64,000 nt of DNA from Narthecium ossifragum (taxonomy: Eukaryota > Streptophyta > Magnoliopsida > Dioscoreales > Nartheciaceae). How positions within the stretch are numbered: position 1 is the first letter of the stretch; each line of letters opens with the position of its first letter. Location of the stretch: contig OY986975.1 of assembly GCA_963920575.1 (NCBI GenBank), forward strand, positions 19,189,897-19,253,896, written 5' to 3'. A model generated the notes under the pieces. The model had not been told where the DNA came from. It ran no database searches and saw only the letters and a list, made by a program, of their open reading frames with translations. A program made the translations under genes and the position numbers. Shown here in pieces: positions 22,602-33,320 of this stretch.

Positions 22602-23227
22602 TTTAAAAAAATGTGGTGCATTTATACATACAACAAGCAAGGATGTGTGTGAGTGAGAAAAAAATAGAGAGAGATAATATAGCTTGGTGAGGACAGCATA
22701 GAGATAGGGATGCATTTAGGTATATTAAGGGTGAGATAGAGACCTCTCCAAGTCTGCCTCTTAAAAAGTATTGGCTCTCTCGCATTCCCAATTGCTTTTT
22801 AAACCCTTCTATATATTTACTCTTATTTTTACATCCCAGTTTCGACTTGTTTTATTTTCATGTAGATCTTTAACTAAAGATGCATGTAACCTATAGATTT
22901 TATTGTTCCACTTGATTGTAGCTCCTTTACACATGTTCCTATTTTATTCTATGAATATAAACTTGGTTTATTGCTAGGCCAACTTCACCCCTGGATGAAC
23001 ATGAATCCTTACACGTGAATTTTAAATTTAGAAAATGGATTGATGGAGCTAGACAATGCTTTGATACCATGTTAACTTTACTAATCCATTATCGAAAGTT
23101 CACTACTAAACATATTAGCATAGTGTCCAATAGTGGACCACCGAACATGTTAACATACTATTATTCAATTATACAAAACTCTCATGTGCTAAGCAATAAA
23201 TAGTGTGGTGCATATACAATTATCCTT

Positions 23228-23230
23228 TAT

Positions 23231-23277
<47 letters not shown>
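23228..23277. repeat. Compound (CA)n(TA)n microsatellite
   Basis: About 9 CA/AC followed by about 14 TA dinucleotides. Confidence 0.9.
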
Positions 23278-23279
<2 letters not shown>

Positions 23280-23789
23280 GATAAACTTGCTTTATTGCTA
23301 GGCCAACTTTATAATAAGCACAATATGGATGCACATACACTACATGGAGATCTAAATATGTTATGTGACTAGTGTTAACTTCAACCGTGAATGAATGAAC
23401 GGCAGTTCTTACACGTAAATATTAAATTTAAGAAGCGGATTGATAGAGCTAGACAATGCTTGGATTCCATGTTAACTTCATCGATCATTCTTAATAGAGC
23501 TCAACCTAATCATAAGAAATTTCTTGAAGAGTCTCGGTATTGACAAGTCGTATAACCATCTCTATTAATTAAAACGAATACAAACAAAAACTAGACCGTG
23601 AGAGTCAGTGATTAGCTAGGTTTCACCAGAAAATAGTGTACGTGTTCATATATAAGACCTATCAATTATGTAGAACAATGTTAGGGTGGGCCTTCTAAGT
23701 ATAGTATGCATATGCATGATGTCTTTAGAGTCAAGTGAAGTCCGTGACCACTTTGTGTTGAGAGCATGACATAGAAGCCCCACACCCCC

Positions 23790-23792
23790 TCC

Positions 23793-23832
<40 letters not shown>

Positions 23833-23850
23833 ATCTCTATCTCTCTAGAT
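23790..23850. repeat. (CT)n microsatellite
   Basis: CT-rich run with a few interruptions (cttt, ctat). Confidence 0.9.
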
Positions 23851-25549
23851 TCCTCTTCTTTTTCTCCTCTCCTTTGATGTCTATCCTTTTCATGTTTTGA
23901 GACTTTAAGGCATCACCTCTCAAGAAGCATTAAGCAAGCATTGGATCATCATCATCTCTCTCTATCTCTCTCTCTCCGTGAGTCCTATGAGGAATAATGT
24001 AGAACTCTTCACCTTTTGAACTCACTTCCTCTTGTCTCATGTGGAAACACATGCATGAAATAATAGGAATAAGGTTGATGATCAGATCATGTGTGTGATC
24101 ATTAGACGTCACAAACATTAAAGACTGGTTTTTCATGTGGGTTCTACAACCATCAACAACCTTACTATTTGTAGTTAATGCATGAGATATATATATTGAA
24201 GTTTTCCTTCTTTTTTCCGACGAAAGCCACCGAGCTCATCTTCAATTTGCACCTCAGTAGATCCAACTGGAAGCTAGCCGGAAGCTCTCAATCGAATTCG
24301 AAAGAAGAAGACTCCTTTGGATTCTCCAGAGCTTTCTTGGGCCAAAGATCCTTGGCAGGCAAGGTTAATTAACTTGAAAAGGATTAAATTCATATAACTT
24401 ATGGCAAAACGCCTCTTCCTTTAACTTTCAAGTTTCAGGCATGAGCTAGAATTAAAACTGAAGAGGACAAGCCTAATAAAATTTAATTGGCTCATGATGG
24501 ATGCATGTCACTAGCAATTGATTCCTAGTGGGACAGGAAAAACCATAATTAAGGAAACCTTTATACTAGATTTGGCTAATTGCTAGCTAGCTAGGATTAA
24601 GTACTAATATGAACTTCAATGATTGCAGCTAATTAAGTTTAGATAGAGTTTAATTAAAGAGGCAGAAATGAAGTTAAATGCCCCTCATAATTAATAAACA
24701 ACATGAACTTCAAAAGAAAGTCAAAACAAAGAAGGATATGATATCAAGACTACTAGCTAGCTAGCTAGCTTGCAATTAAGGTGTACGTAGTACTACTATA
24801 CTGGAGAATCTAACCTTAATTAGCTTTCATCGACCCTAGCAAGCACATAAAATCTCGTTTCGCTGCAAAAAAAGAAGGGGCCAAAATCTGAGAAAGTACT
24901 AATTAAGCGATAACCAAAACTTCTGGCTTTCCAAATTGCTCTCTAATTAATGAGTTCATGAATCTGATTACGCGCCAAAAGACAGATGTTTCTGATGAAG
25001 ATACTGAAACAGAAATAAAAGGCCAAATTTTTCGCAAACTTTCGATGACTTCGGCGCACCGACTTCCACCAATTTGTGCATGCTTGCATGAGAGAATGGC
25101 GGCGATGATCGATCCCGAAAGCTGAGTTTGGAGGATCGCCACCACAAGTGAATCTCTTATTGATATCGATGATGAAGCTGCTGGTCCATGCATGAAGAAC
25201 TTGTGCAATTGGATATAAACCACTTTTTTTGCTAGCTAGTACGTAGTGGCCGGGATTGTATGACCACCCTACGTACGTGCGTAATACCTAGCCTTTTTCG
25301 TTTCAAAGTTGAAACCATGTGAAGAAAGACAAGCCCCAACAACCCACTTCTGCCATTTTTCCATGTTTTCCAAATCCACTCGACTACTGGAGAGTAGTGC
25401 ATGTCAACTTACAGAGAATGGAGTACTGAAAAGAAAGAGCTAGGGAGAAATCTAGAGAGCAGCAAATGTTGGTCATGATCAAGAGAGATGGAGAAAGAGC
25501 CATAATACCGAATGTATAGTACGTTGGCTATGCAATGGCATTTGAGACA

Positions 25550-25556
25550 ACATTTG

Positions 25557-25609
<53 letters not shown>

Positions 25610-25632
25610 ACACACACACAACATTTGCTACT

Positions 25633-25669
<37 letters not shown>

Positions 25670-25675
25670 ACACTA
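25550..25675. repeat. Duplicated microsatellite block (CT)n(CA)n
   Basis: The block 'acatttgctactctctct' running into CT then CA repeats occurs twice in tandem (25550-25618 and 25619-25675), a duplication of a whole compound microsatellite with its unique flank. Confidence 0.85.
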
Positions 25676-26480
25676 GTCTGCCCTGTGGTATTTAAATGGT
25701 GCAATGCAATAAGCAAATGGTTGCATGCATATATGTTGCACAAGTGCGAGATATATATAAGGATCGAGTATTTAAGTTTGTATACTTTCAATAAGGCAAC
25801 CAATGAACCGACCCTATTTATTCGGCCAGCTGAGTCTCATTTAGTACAGCAATTAAGTTGCCAAAATAGCTCATACACTGACGTAGGGTGTTTTTTTCAA
25901 AAAAGACAAACAATAAGAGAGGGGGCAGAATACAAATACCAAAAAGCAGGGTGTTTTCTGCGAGGGGGTATTTCCAAAAAAAAACTCTTTCTAACATACT
26001 CCTCAAATTTTGAAGAAAGTCAAGAACCCTTAAATATCTTCAAACTAAATAATTTGCATTCTACCAATGTGTTAAATAAATATGAGGCGAAAAATGATTA
26101 GTATATTATATATTTTTGGCTTAGTTATGCGCTACGGACTAATTAAACATCCACGCCGTCCGTCACATCACGATCTGTGTCACTCGCTAGGATCGCATCC
26201 ATCCATCAGGGGCGGAGCAAGGAATTTTATTTAAAGAGGGCAGACTTAATTAAGTTATAAATATTTTAATTTTAATTTAGAATATAATTTAAATAATTAC
26301 TGTCTGATGGTTTTGACAAATTATATTTTAATGCAATAATTCAATCTTTTATTCTATCTCTCCATAAAAGCTCCAAAATAAAGTTTATATATCAAATTAA
26401 ATTCTAAAGATCTCAAATCTAAATAAATTTAAGTCATTGTCAAAAGACCGAATACAAATACAAACGATATGAAAAATACT

Positions 26481-26485
<5 letters not shown>

Positions 26486-26514
<29 letters not shown>

Positions 26515-26532
26515 TGTATGTATGTATGTGTG
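26486..26532. repeat. (GTAT)n tetranucleotide microsatellite
   Basis: About 11 copies of GTAT, followed by a degenerate TATATG/GTGTAT stretch. Confidence 0.95.
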
Positions 26533-26599
26533 TATATATATATGTGTGTATATCTTATGGAATATGTATGCATGTAGCGTATATATGTGTATATACATT

Positions 26600-26953
26600 T
26601 CTTATATATAGCAGGATGGTAGCAGGATGGTAGGATGGTTATAAGTTAACCATCCTTTAGTTCTATCTGGAGCCTAGGGGGGGTAGTTATCCTACGTGGT
26701 GGGGGAATAGTGGGGAAGAAGGGAAATTACTTGGGGGTGTTAGAAGGGAGTTATAAGTTAACCATCCTATCACCCTTATATGAGACTATGGTTATAAGTG
26801 AAACTTTTGTTGTCCTACATGGCGGGAAAATGTCTTAGGTGGAGCTTATGTGTTGCCTATGTAGCATGATGGGGTTTAGTAGGATGGAGTTATTGGGTGG
26901 TTATTGGGGTGGGGTTGGTGATTACCCTGTCATATGGCAGGGGGCACAACTAG
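26600..26953 (+). mobile_element. Helitron-like element (copy B)
   Basis: Ends with hairpin CTGTCATATGGCAG (26927-26940), a G run and CTAG at 26950-26953, followed by T. The body has 'gttataagttaaccatcc', 'gttctatctgga', 'ctacgtggtggggaaatag'-like and 'aagggaaatta' blocks shared with copy C. The 5' limit is unclear because of flanking AT repeats. Confidence 0.55.
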
Positions 26954-28320
26954 TATATATATATATAGCAATGTGGTTATAAAGTTAACCATCCTTTTGT
27001 TCTATCTGGACCCTACGTGGTGGGGAAATAGTGGGGAAGAGGGGAAATTAGTTGGGGGAGAAAGGAGGTTAGTAGGGGGTTACTGTAGAAGGGGGGAGAG
27101 GGTGGTTACTGTCACCGGGTTACGCAGCAGAAATTTTTCACAATCAGAAAACCCAATGTTGGCGCCAAAGATCCTCGGCCTCTTGCTCCACCGCGTCGTG
27201 TGCCCTCCTTGCACGCGTCAAGACCCACACCTTGACGAAGTCGGTGTTGCAAGATCCGTCCTTGACCAGCCCTCCCCTTCGTCTCCTTCCTCTTGCACGA
27301 TCTCACACACCAAGAAGTAGGATGCACGAGTATGGCAAAAGGTATATATGGTTCCGTTCCTTTATTGATGAACAATCTTTATAAGAGAATTCCTCACAAC
27401 TCTCTCTCCCTCCCAAGGTACAAAGATCATTCAAAACACAAGGAACCCAAAACACTAGCCAATGCCTAGATGAAACTCATCTTGGTCGACCTACTCTTTA
27501 TATAGAGAGTAGAGTCCATGACTTGCCCCAACAAGTCATCTCTCCAAGTCCTACTCAAAGTCGTAGCTTACATACATTTCTAGGCAATAGATAAGTTGGA
27601 CACTAAGTTTCCTAACTTTGTTGGACTTCCACTTGAGTTTGACTTGTCTAAGATCGCCTCGACCCGCACCATGACTCGGAATTGAACTCCTTCCAATTCA
27701 TCCGTGCCAACATCAACTTTTCCTGAGCCAAACTTGGTATTTCCCACATCATCGCCTACTCAGAGTCCAACGTACGCGAGACTTCTTGATTTGCACGAAT
27801 GCTTTTGCCTCCAAGGCCAAACCGCACTATTTGGCACGCCGACTCCTAGTGAAACTCGGAGTCCCGCGAAAAGTGGGTTTTCTTCCGTGCCAAAGCAGTC
27901 ATCCCTGTGTCATTCGGTCTGGAGCTTCCAGTCCAACTGGAACTAGGAGATTTGCTCGAGTGGTTTGTTTCCAACCATCTTCCTCGTCAGCCTATGCAAG
28001 CCGAGTCCTAGTCTAACACGGACTCGACTACCCAGCGCACCGCATACCCGTTCTCCGTGTCGTGCACACGCGCCGCTCACGCGCTCGCCTCGCTCGCTCA
28101 CCTAGCACGCAATGCAGTGTCATTTGCTTGCTTGACTGGTGCCATCGCTCGCTTGACCTGTGATGCACCACGTCATGACGCGCCAGCCTCCTTCCTTGGC
28201 CCAGTCCTCCGTGCCATGTTCAGAATCCGTCGTGCCATCTTTCAAGGATGCTTGCTCGAGCGGTCTTGGGGTTTACAAACTTTCCATGGCTTGGTGCGAT
28301 CCACCACACCATGGCCTAGG

Positions 28321-29897
28321 TGATACGCCTTGGAAAGTGTCGTTATCTTAACAAGGACGTCAAAATTACAAATTTATAATTCGAATCACTACTAACTACT
28401 TAAGGGGTAGATAGCAATAAGTCCGGTCGGTCCACAGGGAAAACAGGATTAAGTCTAATTACCACGCATAGTTCTAAATCAAAGTTAAGGAAGATGAATG
28501 ATAGTTGGTCTTTAAACTACTTTTACTCGAATTAAACTAAATCGGAAGAATAACAATAGGAGAAAAAGCTAGGAAGTTCTAATCCGTAATCGAGAGCTAT
28601 CTAGGCATTCCTAGGTTAAGAGCAATTCAATAAGTTCAAGATGGTTTTCTAAACTTGATAGAAGATCGGCTAGGTCCACTATCACTCAACATAGATTCAT
28701 TAGAAGTCTACGTCGGAATGAAGATCAAATCAGCGGATAATTGGTATGAGAATAATCAAAGTGGTTCTACCACTTTGAGATCGCCTAATCGATAAAGATA
28801 AAGAACGAATTGTATGTTACAATTATAGGTCTTAATGGTTCTAGCATTAAGCCAGTGGTTCTAGCACTCCTACAATCATAAGCTAGGGTTTAGAATCCAA
28901 TTCAAAGATCTAACATGGTTCTAGCATGAAAGCAACTTGAACAAGTCCCAATCCTAGCCTCTAACATGCAATACTCAAAACCAGTGATCGTAATCTCAGC
29001 GTAACTTTCACATCCGAACTCGAAACAAGGCGATTCAAGATTCGGTGGAAAGCTAAGGAAGAGATCTACAACTTTTATGTTTTGAGTTTTCACAAAATCC
29101 GGCTATATACCCACGGAAAAACCGAGACAAGACAGACCAAAATTAGGGCACAAAGAGCAAACAATTCATTCACCATAAGAAATATTACCAATAGATATAT
29201 AAAATCCGAATTCAATCCATTAAACCATCATAAAATACATGCTCTGATCCATAGGAAAACCGAAATAAACTCCCTATTACATCATAGAATTTCCTAGAAT
29301 AAAGATTTAGCTACTCATCTTGAAGAAACGATCCATCGGGGAAGGTTGATGACGCACTCCCGCCATGGATCTATCTTCAAGATCTAACTCTAATGTTTAT
29401 TGAGAAAGAAGAACCAAGGAAACACCCAGGAGGAGAGGAAAATTCGTCTATGGGTGGCTGCCAAAAATCCTCTCACAAGGTCTATTTATAAGCCTTAATC
29501 AAACCCTAACTCGGATTAGATCTCAGCCCTTTATTTTTCCCGCAGCACAACATGAGATCGATCCCCTTTAGGAAGCAGATCGATCTCCTTCGTCCTGCGA
29601 ACTCAAGTTCTGGATTATGCCCGACCAAGATCGATCCCCTTTTGGAAGCAGATCGATCTCCTTTGCTTCTAGTAGACCGCTTCTTACTGGAATAATGAGA
29701 TCGATCCCCTTTTGGAAGCAGATCGATCTCCTTTACGCAGGATTTCCAGAATCACTTCGTTTTAGCACCAAACTTGACCTAACCTTCGTTGAAGGCTCTT
29801 ATACCTGAAATGCACCATAGACCATTAAAATAGCATTGCTCGAAGGCTAACATGACTTAGTTAAAGGGGTGATTTGTGCACTTTTCACGCGTTATCA
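28321..29897. mobile_element. Inner solo LTR nested in the outer one, target duplication CTAGG
   Basis: Starts TGATACGCC and ends GCGTTATCA. The inner edges AAAGTG and CACTTT are also inverted. CTAGG flanks both ends (28316-28320 and 29898-29902). It is 1577 bp with no coding frame of note. It holds a 'ggtcggtccacaggga' block, which I associate with plant LTRs, and three copies of a 70-bp unit near its right end. It inserted into the outer LTR, so it is younger. Confidence 0.8.
29550..29737. repeat. ~71-bp tandem repeat with paired GATCGATC motifs (inner LTR)
   Basis: Three copies start at about 29556, 29629 and 29699. Each has two GATCGATC palindromes separated by 'cccttttggaagca'. The spacers between copies are diverged while the paired motif is conserved. 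Confidence 0.8.
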
Positions 29898-30035
29898 CTA
29901 GGTTGTGGCTTGTGTCAACTCCGACAGACGCGCGCCATGGCCCGTGTCAGGGGCTCAAGGCCCTGACAGTTACCTTGCCATGTGGTAGGGGGTCCACTAG
30001 TAAAATATATACACATACATATTATATATATAATA

Positions 30036-30226
30036 TAATATAAGATTTAGTGCATCCTATTAGACGGATAGGGATGCCCCATCAAAGTTAAGCTCGGAAT
30101 ATCAGGCGATCAAGATGAAGCCACGTGAAAGTAAGTAATATAGGGTGGTTGCTGGGTGGTTGGAGAGTGATAGAGAATAGTGAGGGTGGTGGTTACTCGT
30201 GTCAGGTGATACGGGGGTCCACCTAG
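30036..30226 (+). mobile_element. Helitron-like element (copy D)
   Basis: Shares the body of copy A ('gttaag', 'gatcaagatgaagccacgtg', 'gtaagtaatatagggtgg'). It ends with hairpin CGTGTCAGGTGATACG (about 30198-30213), a G run, and CTAG at 30223-30226, followed by T and a GT microsatellite. Confidence 0.55.
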
Positions 30227-30308
30227 TGTGTGTGTGTGTGTGTAGATGGGTATTAGAATCCACTTGCCCCTTTTTATTGGCTCGCAGACTTTTGCAGGAA
30301 AGGGACTG

Positions 30309-30311
<3 letters not shown>

Positions 30312-30346
<35 letters not shown>

Positions 30347-30350
30347 GTGG
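30312..30350. repeat. (GT)n microsatellite, duplicated flank
   Basis: GT repeat. A shorter GT run at 30227-30243 precedes the same 'gatgggtattagaatccact' flank that also follows this run, so the microsatellite plus flank was duplicated (about 115 bp apart). Confidence 0.85.
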
Positions 30351-30469
30351 ATGGGTATTAGAATCCACTTTTCCTGTTGGTTTAGTTCTGCGTTGGATGC
30401 GATCGAACGATCATATTGGCATTTTGGACCCCATGGGTAATTTGGTAAAGATTGCATCCTGGCGGTCTG

Positions 30470-30590
30470 TTTTACACCCGCGTTATGCACACACTACCTT
30501 GGATTGATGTATGTGATTGATTAGAACCTTAGGGGTGCTTCTGATCGGAAGATTAGAGCTCGATCGGGAAAGATCGAATCAGACGACCGA
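30470..30590 (+). repeat. Dispersed repeat, copy 2 (pair with 1183-1300)
   Basis: Same ordered blocks as the copy upstream of PURL ('acacccgcgttatgcacaca', 'gatgtatgtgattgattaga', 'taggggtgct'). Downstream, 'ccccataaatacccc' at about 30605 could be an LTR TATA region. Confidence 0.5.
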
Positions 30591-31130
30591 GATGGTTTCA
30601 GATCCCCATAAATACCCCTTCTCTTTTCTCTCTCTTCCCTTTTTTTTCTCTCCTTTTCTCTCCCCTTGGCTGGCGGCTGGTGATTGGGCTACGGCTTTTC
30701 GGCGCAGATCCGCGATGATCGGAGTTGAGGATCTTGTTGATCGCATGCACGTCTATACATGTAGGTGTTTCTACCCAATTCCTACGGATTGGTTTCCCCA
30801 GTATTGATTTTATGTGGTTTTGATGTGTTTGTGTTTATTGAAATGTTGTCCTTTAACTTCTGACGGTTGATTTAATAGTGTGTTTAGAACACTTCTATCT
30901 TGTCAATTTCGTATTCTATCGGATGAATTCCGTATTCCTCGTCGTTTCGTCAGTTTTTCATCGATTTTTGGCTATTTTGACCTAGATCTGAAATGCAACC
31001 GTCAGAAGTTGGATTTCTTAGTACAATTAGGTTCCCTACCATAAATTGCACATCCCTCCAAAGTTTGGTTTGATAGATCGAATCCAAAAAATTTGGTTTT
31101 CAGCACTATTCACTGTACCAGCCGACGTAT

Positions 31131-31348
31131 GAAGGATCGATCTTCTTCGATCTTTTGTTTGTTAGTGTTCTATCTCGTCTAAAGAAGATCGATCTTCTTG
31201 GGAATGAAGATCAATCCATTTTTTCCCAGACAGAACGCTCTCTTTAGGAAGATCGATCTTCTTGTGAGGGAAGATCGATCTCTTCCTTGGCAGAGTGCAC
31301 GTAGAGAGGAGATTGATCTTCTTGGGTAAGAAAATCGATCTCTTATAT
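31131..31348. repeat. ~60-bp tandem repeat with paired GATCGAT palindromes
   Basis: About four copies (near 31133, 31185, 31247 and 31309) of 'aagatcgatcttctt' followed 20-22 bases later by a second 'gatcgatc'-like box. It resembles in design, but not closely in sequence, the array at 29550-29737. Confidence 0.75.
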
Positions 31349-31719
31349 GCTGATTGTTATGTATGATTCGGATTTTAATGATTTTGATTTCTTTTCAATC
31401 CGAATCTCTTGCATATCCTTCTAAACGATATTTAGCAGCAAGTATGATGTTTTGCTTGAGATTTCAACGGATTTGATCGGAGACACATTTTTGAGAGAAT
31501 TTTTGTTTTATTGATTTTAGTCGATTTTCTCCGATTTGGTCGATCAATTGTTCCCTGATCAACTCGATACCCTAGTATATCATGTTGATGCATGTTTCGG
31601 ACTACCCATTGACCTAGGATTTTTAGAGAGGTCTTTATGTTAAGGTTTTCCGTTGTAAGATTTTAATTGCATATCTTGTATCTCTTCAATCTCTTTCTAG
31701 AGATAGGGCCCCCCAGATA

Positions 31720-32128
31720 TGTCTAAGTCACACCATGTTCGGTTGTAGAGATGTGTAAAATACTATGCAACACATCCCGCCGTGAAACATCCAGCGATGG
31801 TGAAAATATGACAGAAAACTTCGAGCCATTTATCCAAAGCCCAGAAAGAACTCCAAATCTAGGGAGGATTTGTCTCATTTTTTTGTTTCTGAAGATGTCG
31901 CACGCGAGACCAATAAACAACCATCCGCGTATAAGAGGTGAGACAGGCAGAAAGAGGAATTCCTGAAAGTCACCCCCGATAAACCCAGTTGACGATCGTT
32001 AAGAAGCCGAGAGAACTTCTTGAACAAGAACAAAGAGATAGGGGGAGAGAGGATCCCCCTGTCTCAGGCCATGCTTGGGGAACACCCTACCTGACGACCG
32101 CTCATTAATGATAAAGGAATAAACTGGT
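31720..32128 (-). pseudogene. LINE reverse-transcriptase fragment
   Basis: The minus strand encodes GLRQGDPLSPYLFVLVQEVL, the classic plant L1-type RT motif, next to the assembly gap. Further 3' it reads HLLYADGCLLVSRA, the catalytic YADD box with the second Asp replaced by Gly, then, after a frameshift, FGVLSGLWINGSKFSVIFSP. The rest of the element is lost to the gap or truncated. A dead copy. Confidence 0.85.
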
Positions 32129-32328
32129 NNNNNNNNNNNNNNNNNNNNNNNNNNNNNNNNNNNNNNNNNNNNNNNNNNNNNNNNNNNNNNNNNNNNNNNN
32201 NNNNNNNNNNNNNNNNNNNNNNNNNNNNNNNNNNNNNNNNNNNNNNNNNNNNNNNNNNNNNNNNNNNNNNNNNNNNNNNNNNNNNNNNNNNNNNNNNNNN
32301 NNNNNNNNNNNNNNNNNNNNNNNNNNNN
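32129..32328. other. Assembly gap (200 N)
   Basis: Exactly 200 Ns, a conventional placeholder, so true length is unknown. It separates the LINE fragment from the hairpin tandem array. Confidence 0.99.
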
Positions 32329-32339
32329 TTTTAGCAAAG

Positions 32340-33320
32340 TTTTCTACAAAATTTGTAGATACTTCTCAGAAAATTTTTGTACCAATTTTTATAGTAATTA
32401 TTTGTAGTTACTTCCCATGAAGTTGTAAAGTAACTACCAATAATCTCGGAAGTAACTATCAATATTTGTAGTTACTTCCCAGAAAAATTAATTATTTTTT
32501 CATAATTTGTAGTTACTATCGCAGGAAAAAGGTAGGAAAACTGGGAAGTAACTACCAATATTCATAGTTACTTCCGATAATTGTAGTTAATTTTCCGTAA
32601 TTTGTAGTTACTTTTTCATATAAAAAAACGTAGGAAAACTGGGAAGTAACTACCAATATTGGGAAGTTACTTCCCATAAAAAAGGTAGGAAAAGGTAGGA
32701 AAACTGGGAAGTAACTACCAATATTTGTAGTTACTTCCCGTAATTGTAGTTACTTTCCCATAATTTGTAGTTACTATCCCAAAAAAAAGGTAGGAAAACT
32801 GGGAAGTAACTACCAATATTTGTAGTTACTTCCCATAATTGTAGTTACTTTCCATAATTTGTAGTTACTATCGTAGAAAAAAATGTAGGAAAACTGGAAA
32901 GTAACTACCAATATTTGTAGTTACTTTTCATAATTGTAGTTACTTTTTCATAATTTGTAGTTACTATCGCAAAAAAAAGGTAGGAAAACTGGGAAGTAAC
33001 TACCAATATTTGTAGTTACTTCCCATAATTGTAGTTACTTTCCATAATTTGTAGTTACTATCGCAGAAAAAATGTAGGAAAACTGGAAAGTAACTACCAA
33101 TATTTGTAGTTACTTCCCATAATTGTAGTTACTTTTCCATAATTTGTAGTTACTATCGTAAAAAAAAGGTAGGAAAACTGGGAAGTAACTACCAATATTT
33201 GTAGTTACTTCCCATAATTATAGTTACTTTTCCATAATTTGTAGCTACTAACGCAGAAAAAAGGTAGGAAAACTGAGAAGTAACTACCAATATTTGTAGT
33301 TACTTCCCATAAATTGGTGA
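32340..33320. repeat. 95-bp tandem array of hairpin-forming units
   Basis: About nine copies. The marker 'gtaggaaaact' falls at 32532, 32630, 32695, 32790, 32885, 32980, 33074, 33169 and 33264, i.e. period 94-95 in the right half. In most copies the core GGGAAGTAACTAC, eight bases, GTAGTTACTTCCC is a perfect 13-bp inverted repeat (some copies carry mismatches). Each unit also repeats GTAGTTACT two or three times at about 20-base spacing. Short open frames exist but are repeat artefacts. The left end abuts the gap. Confidence 0.93.

Larger units (their letters stand above)
22602..26590. other. Repeat-dotted intergenic region without a confident gene
   Basis: AT-rich. Blocks at about 22990-23060 and 23390-23480 are partial duplicates ('ttacacgt.aat.ttaaattta', 'gatggagctagacaatgctt'). 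Microsatellites lie at 23228-23277 (CA then TA) and 23790-23850 (CT). A 106-residue minus-strand open frame at 24903-25223 matches nothing I know. 'agctagctagct' runs are frequent. A 'caggggcggagc' hAT-like terminus at about 26208 has no partner. Confidence 0.45.
27110..29968. mobile_element. Outer solo LTR with 5-bp target duplication GTTAC
   Basis: Begins TGTCACCGGG and ends GGCCCTGACA, i.e. TG...CA. The direct repeat GTTAC flanks both sides (27105-27109 and 29969-29973). After removing the inner insertion the LTR is about 1.28 kb. On the minus strand it contains 'cttataaag' and 'aataaagg' about where LTR promoter and poly(A) signals fall. There is no gag-pol, so it is a solo LTR left by recombination. 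Confidence 0.8.
26955..30000 (+). mobile_element. Helitron-like element (copy C) split by nested LTRs
   Basis: Its left part (26955-27109) matches copy B block by block. Its 3' end lies at 29974-30000: imperfect hairpin TTGCCATGTGGTAG, a G run and CTAG, followed by T. The two parts were separated by insertion of the LTR at 27110-29968, which duplicated GTTAC. Joined, the element would be about 185 bp. It starts directly behind copy B and ends about 35 bp before copy D. Confidence 0.6.

Noticed and set aside
24903..25223. 106-residue minus-strand open frame
   Set aside because: No family resemblance, no neighbouring coding exons, and ordinary length for chance in this composition.
25535..26101. 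188-codon plus-strand frame
   Set aside because: Its first third is translated CT/CA microsatellite; the remainder has no recognisable features.
31999..32337. 112-residue minus-strand frame spanning the gap
   Set aside because: Most of it is undefined sequence; only the RT motif left of the gap is real and is annotated as a LINE fragment.
32331..33320. CRISPR-like appearance of the repeat array
   Set aside because: The context is a plant nuclear genome, units are contiguous with no unique spacers, and there are no cas genes.
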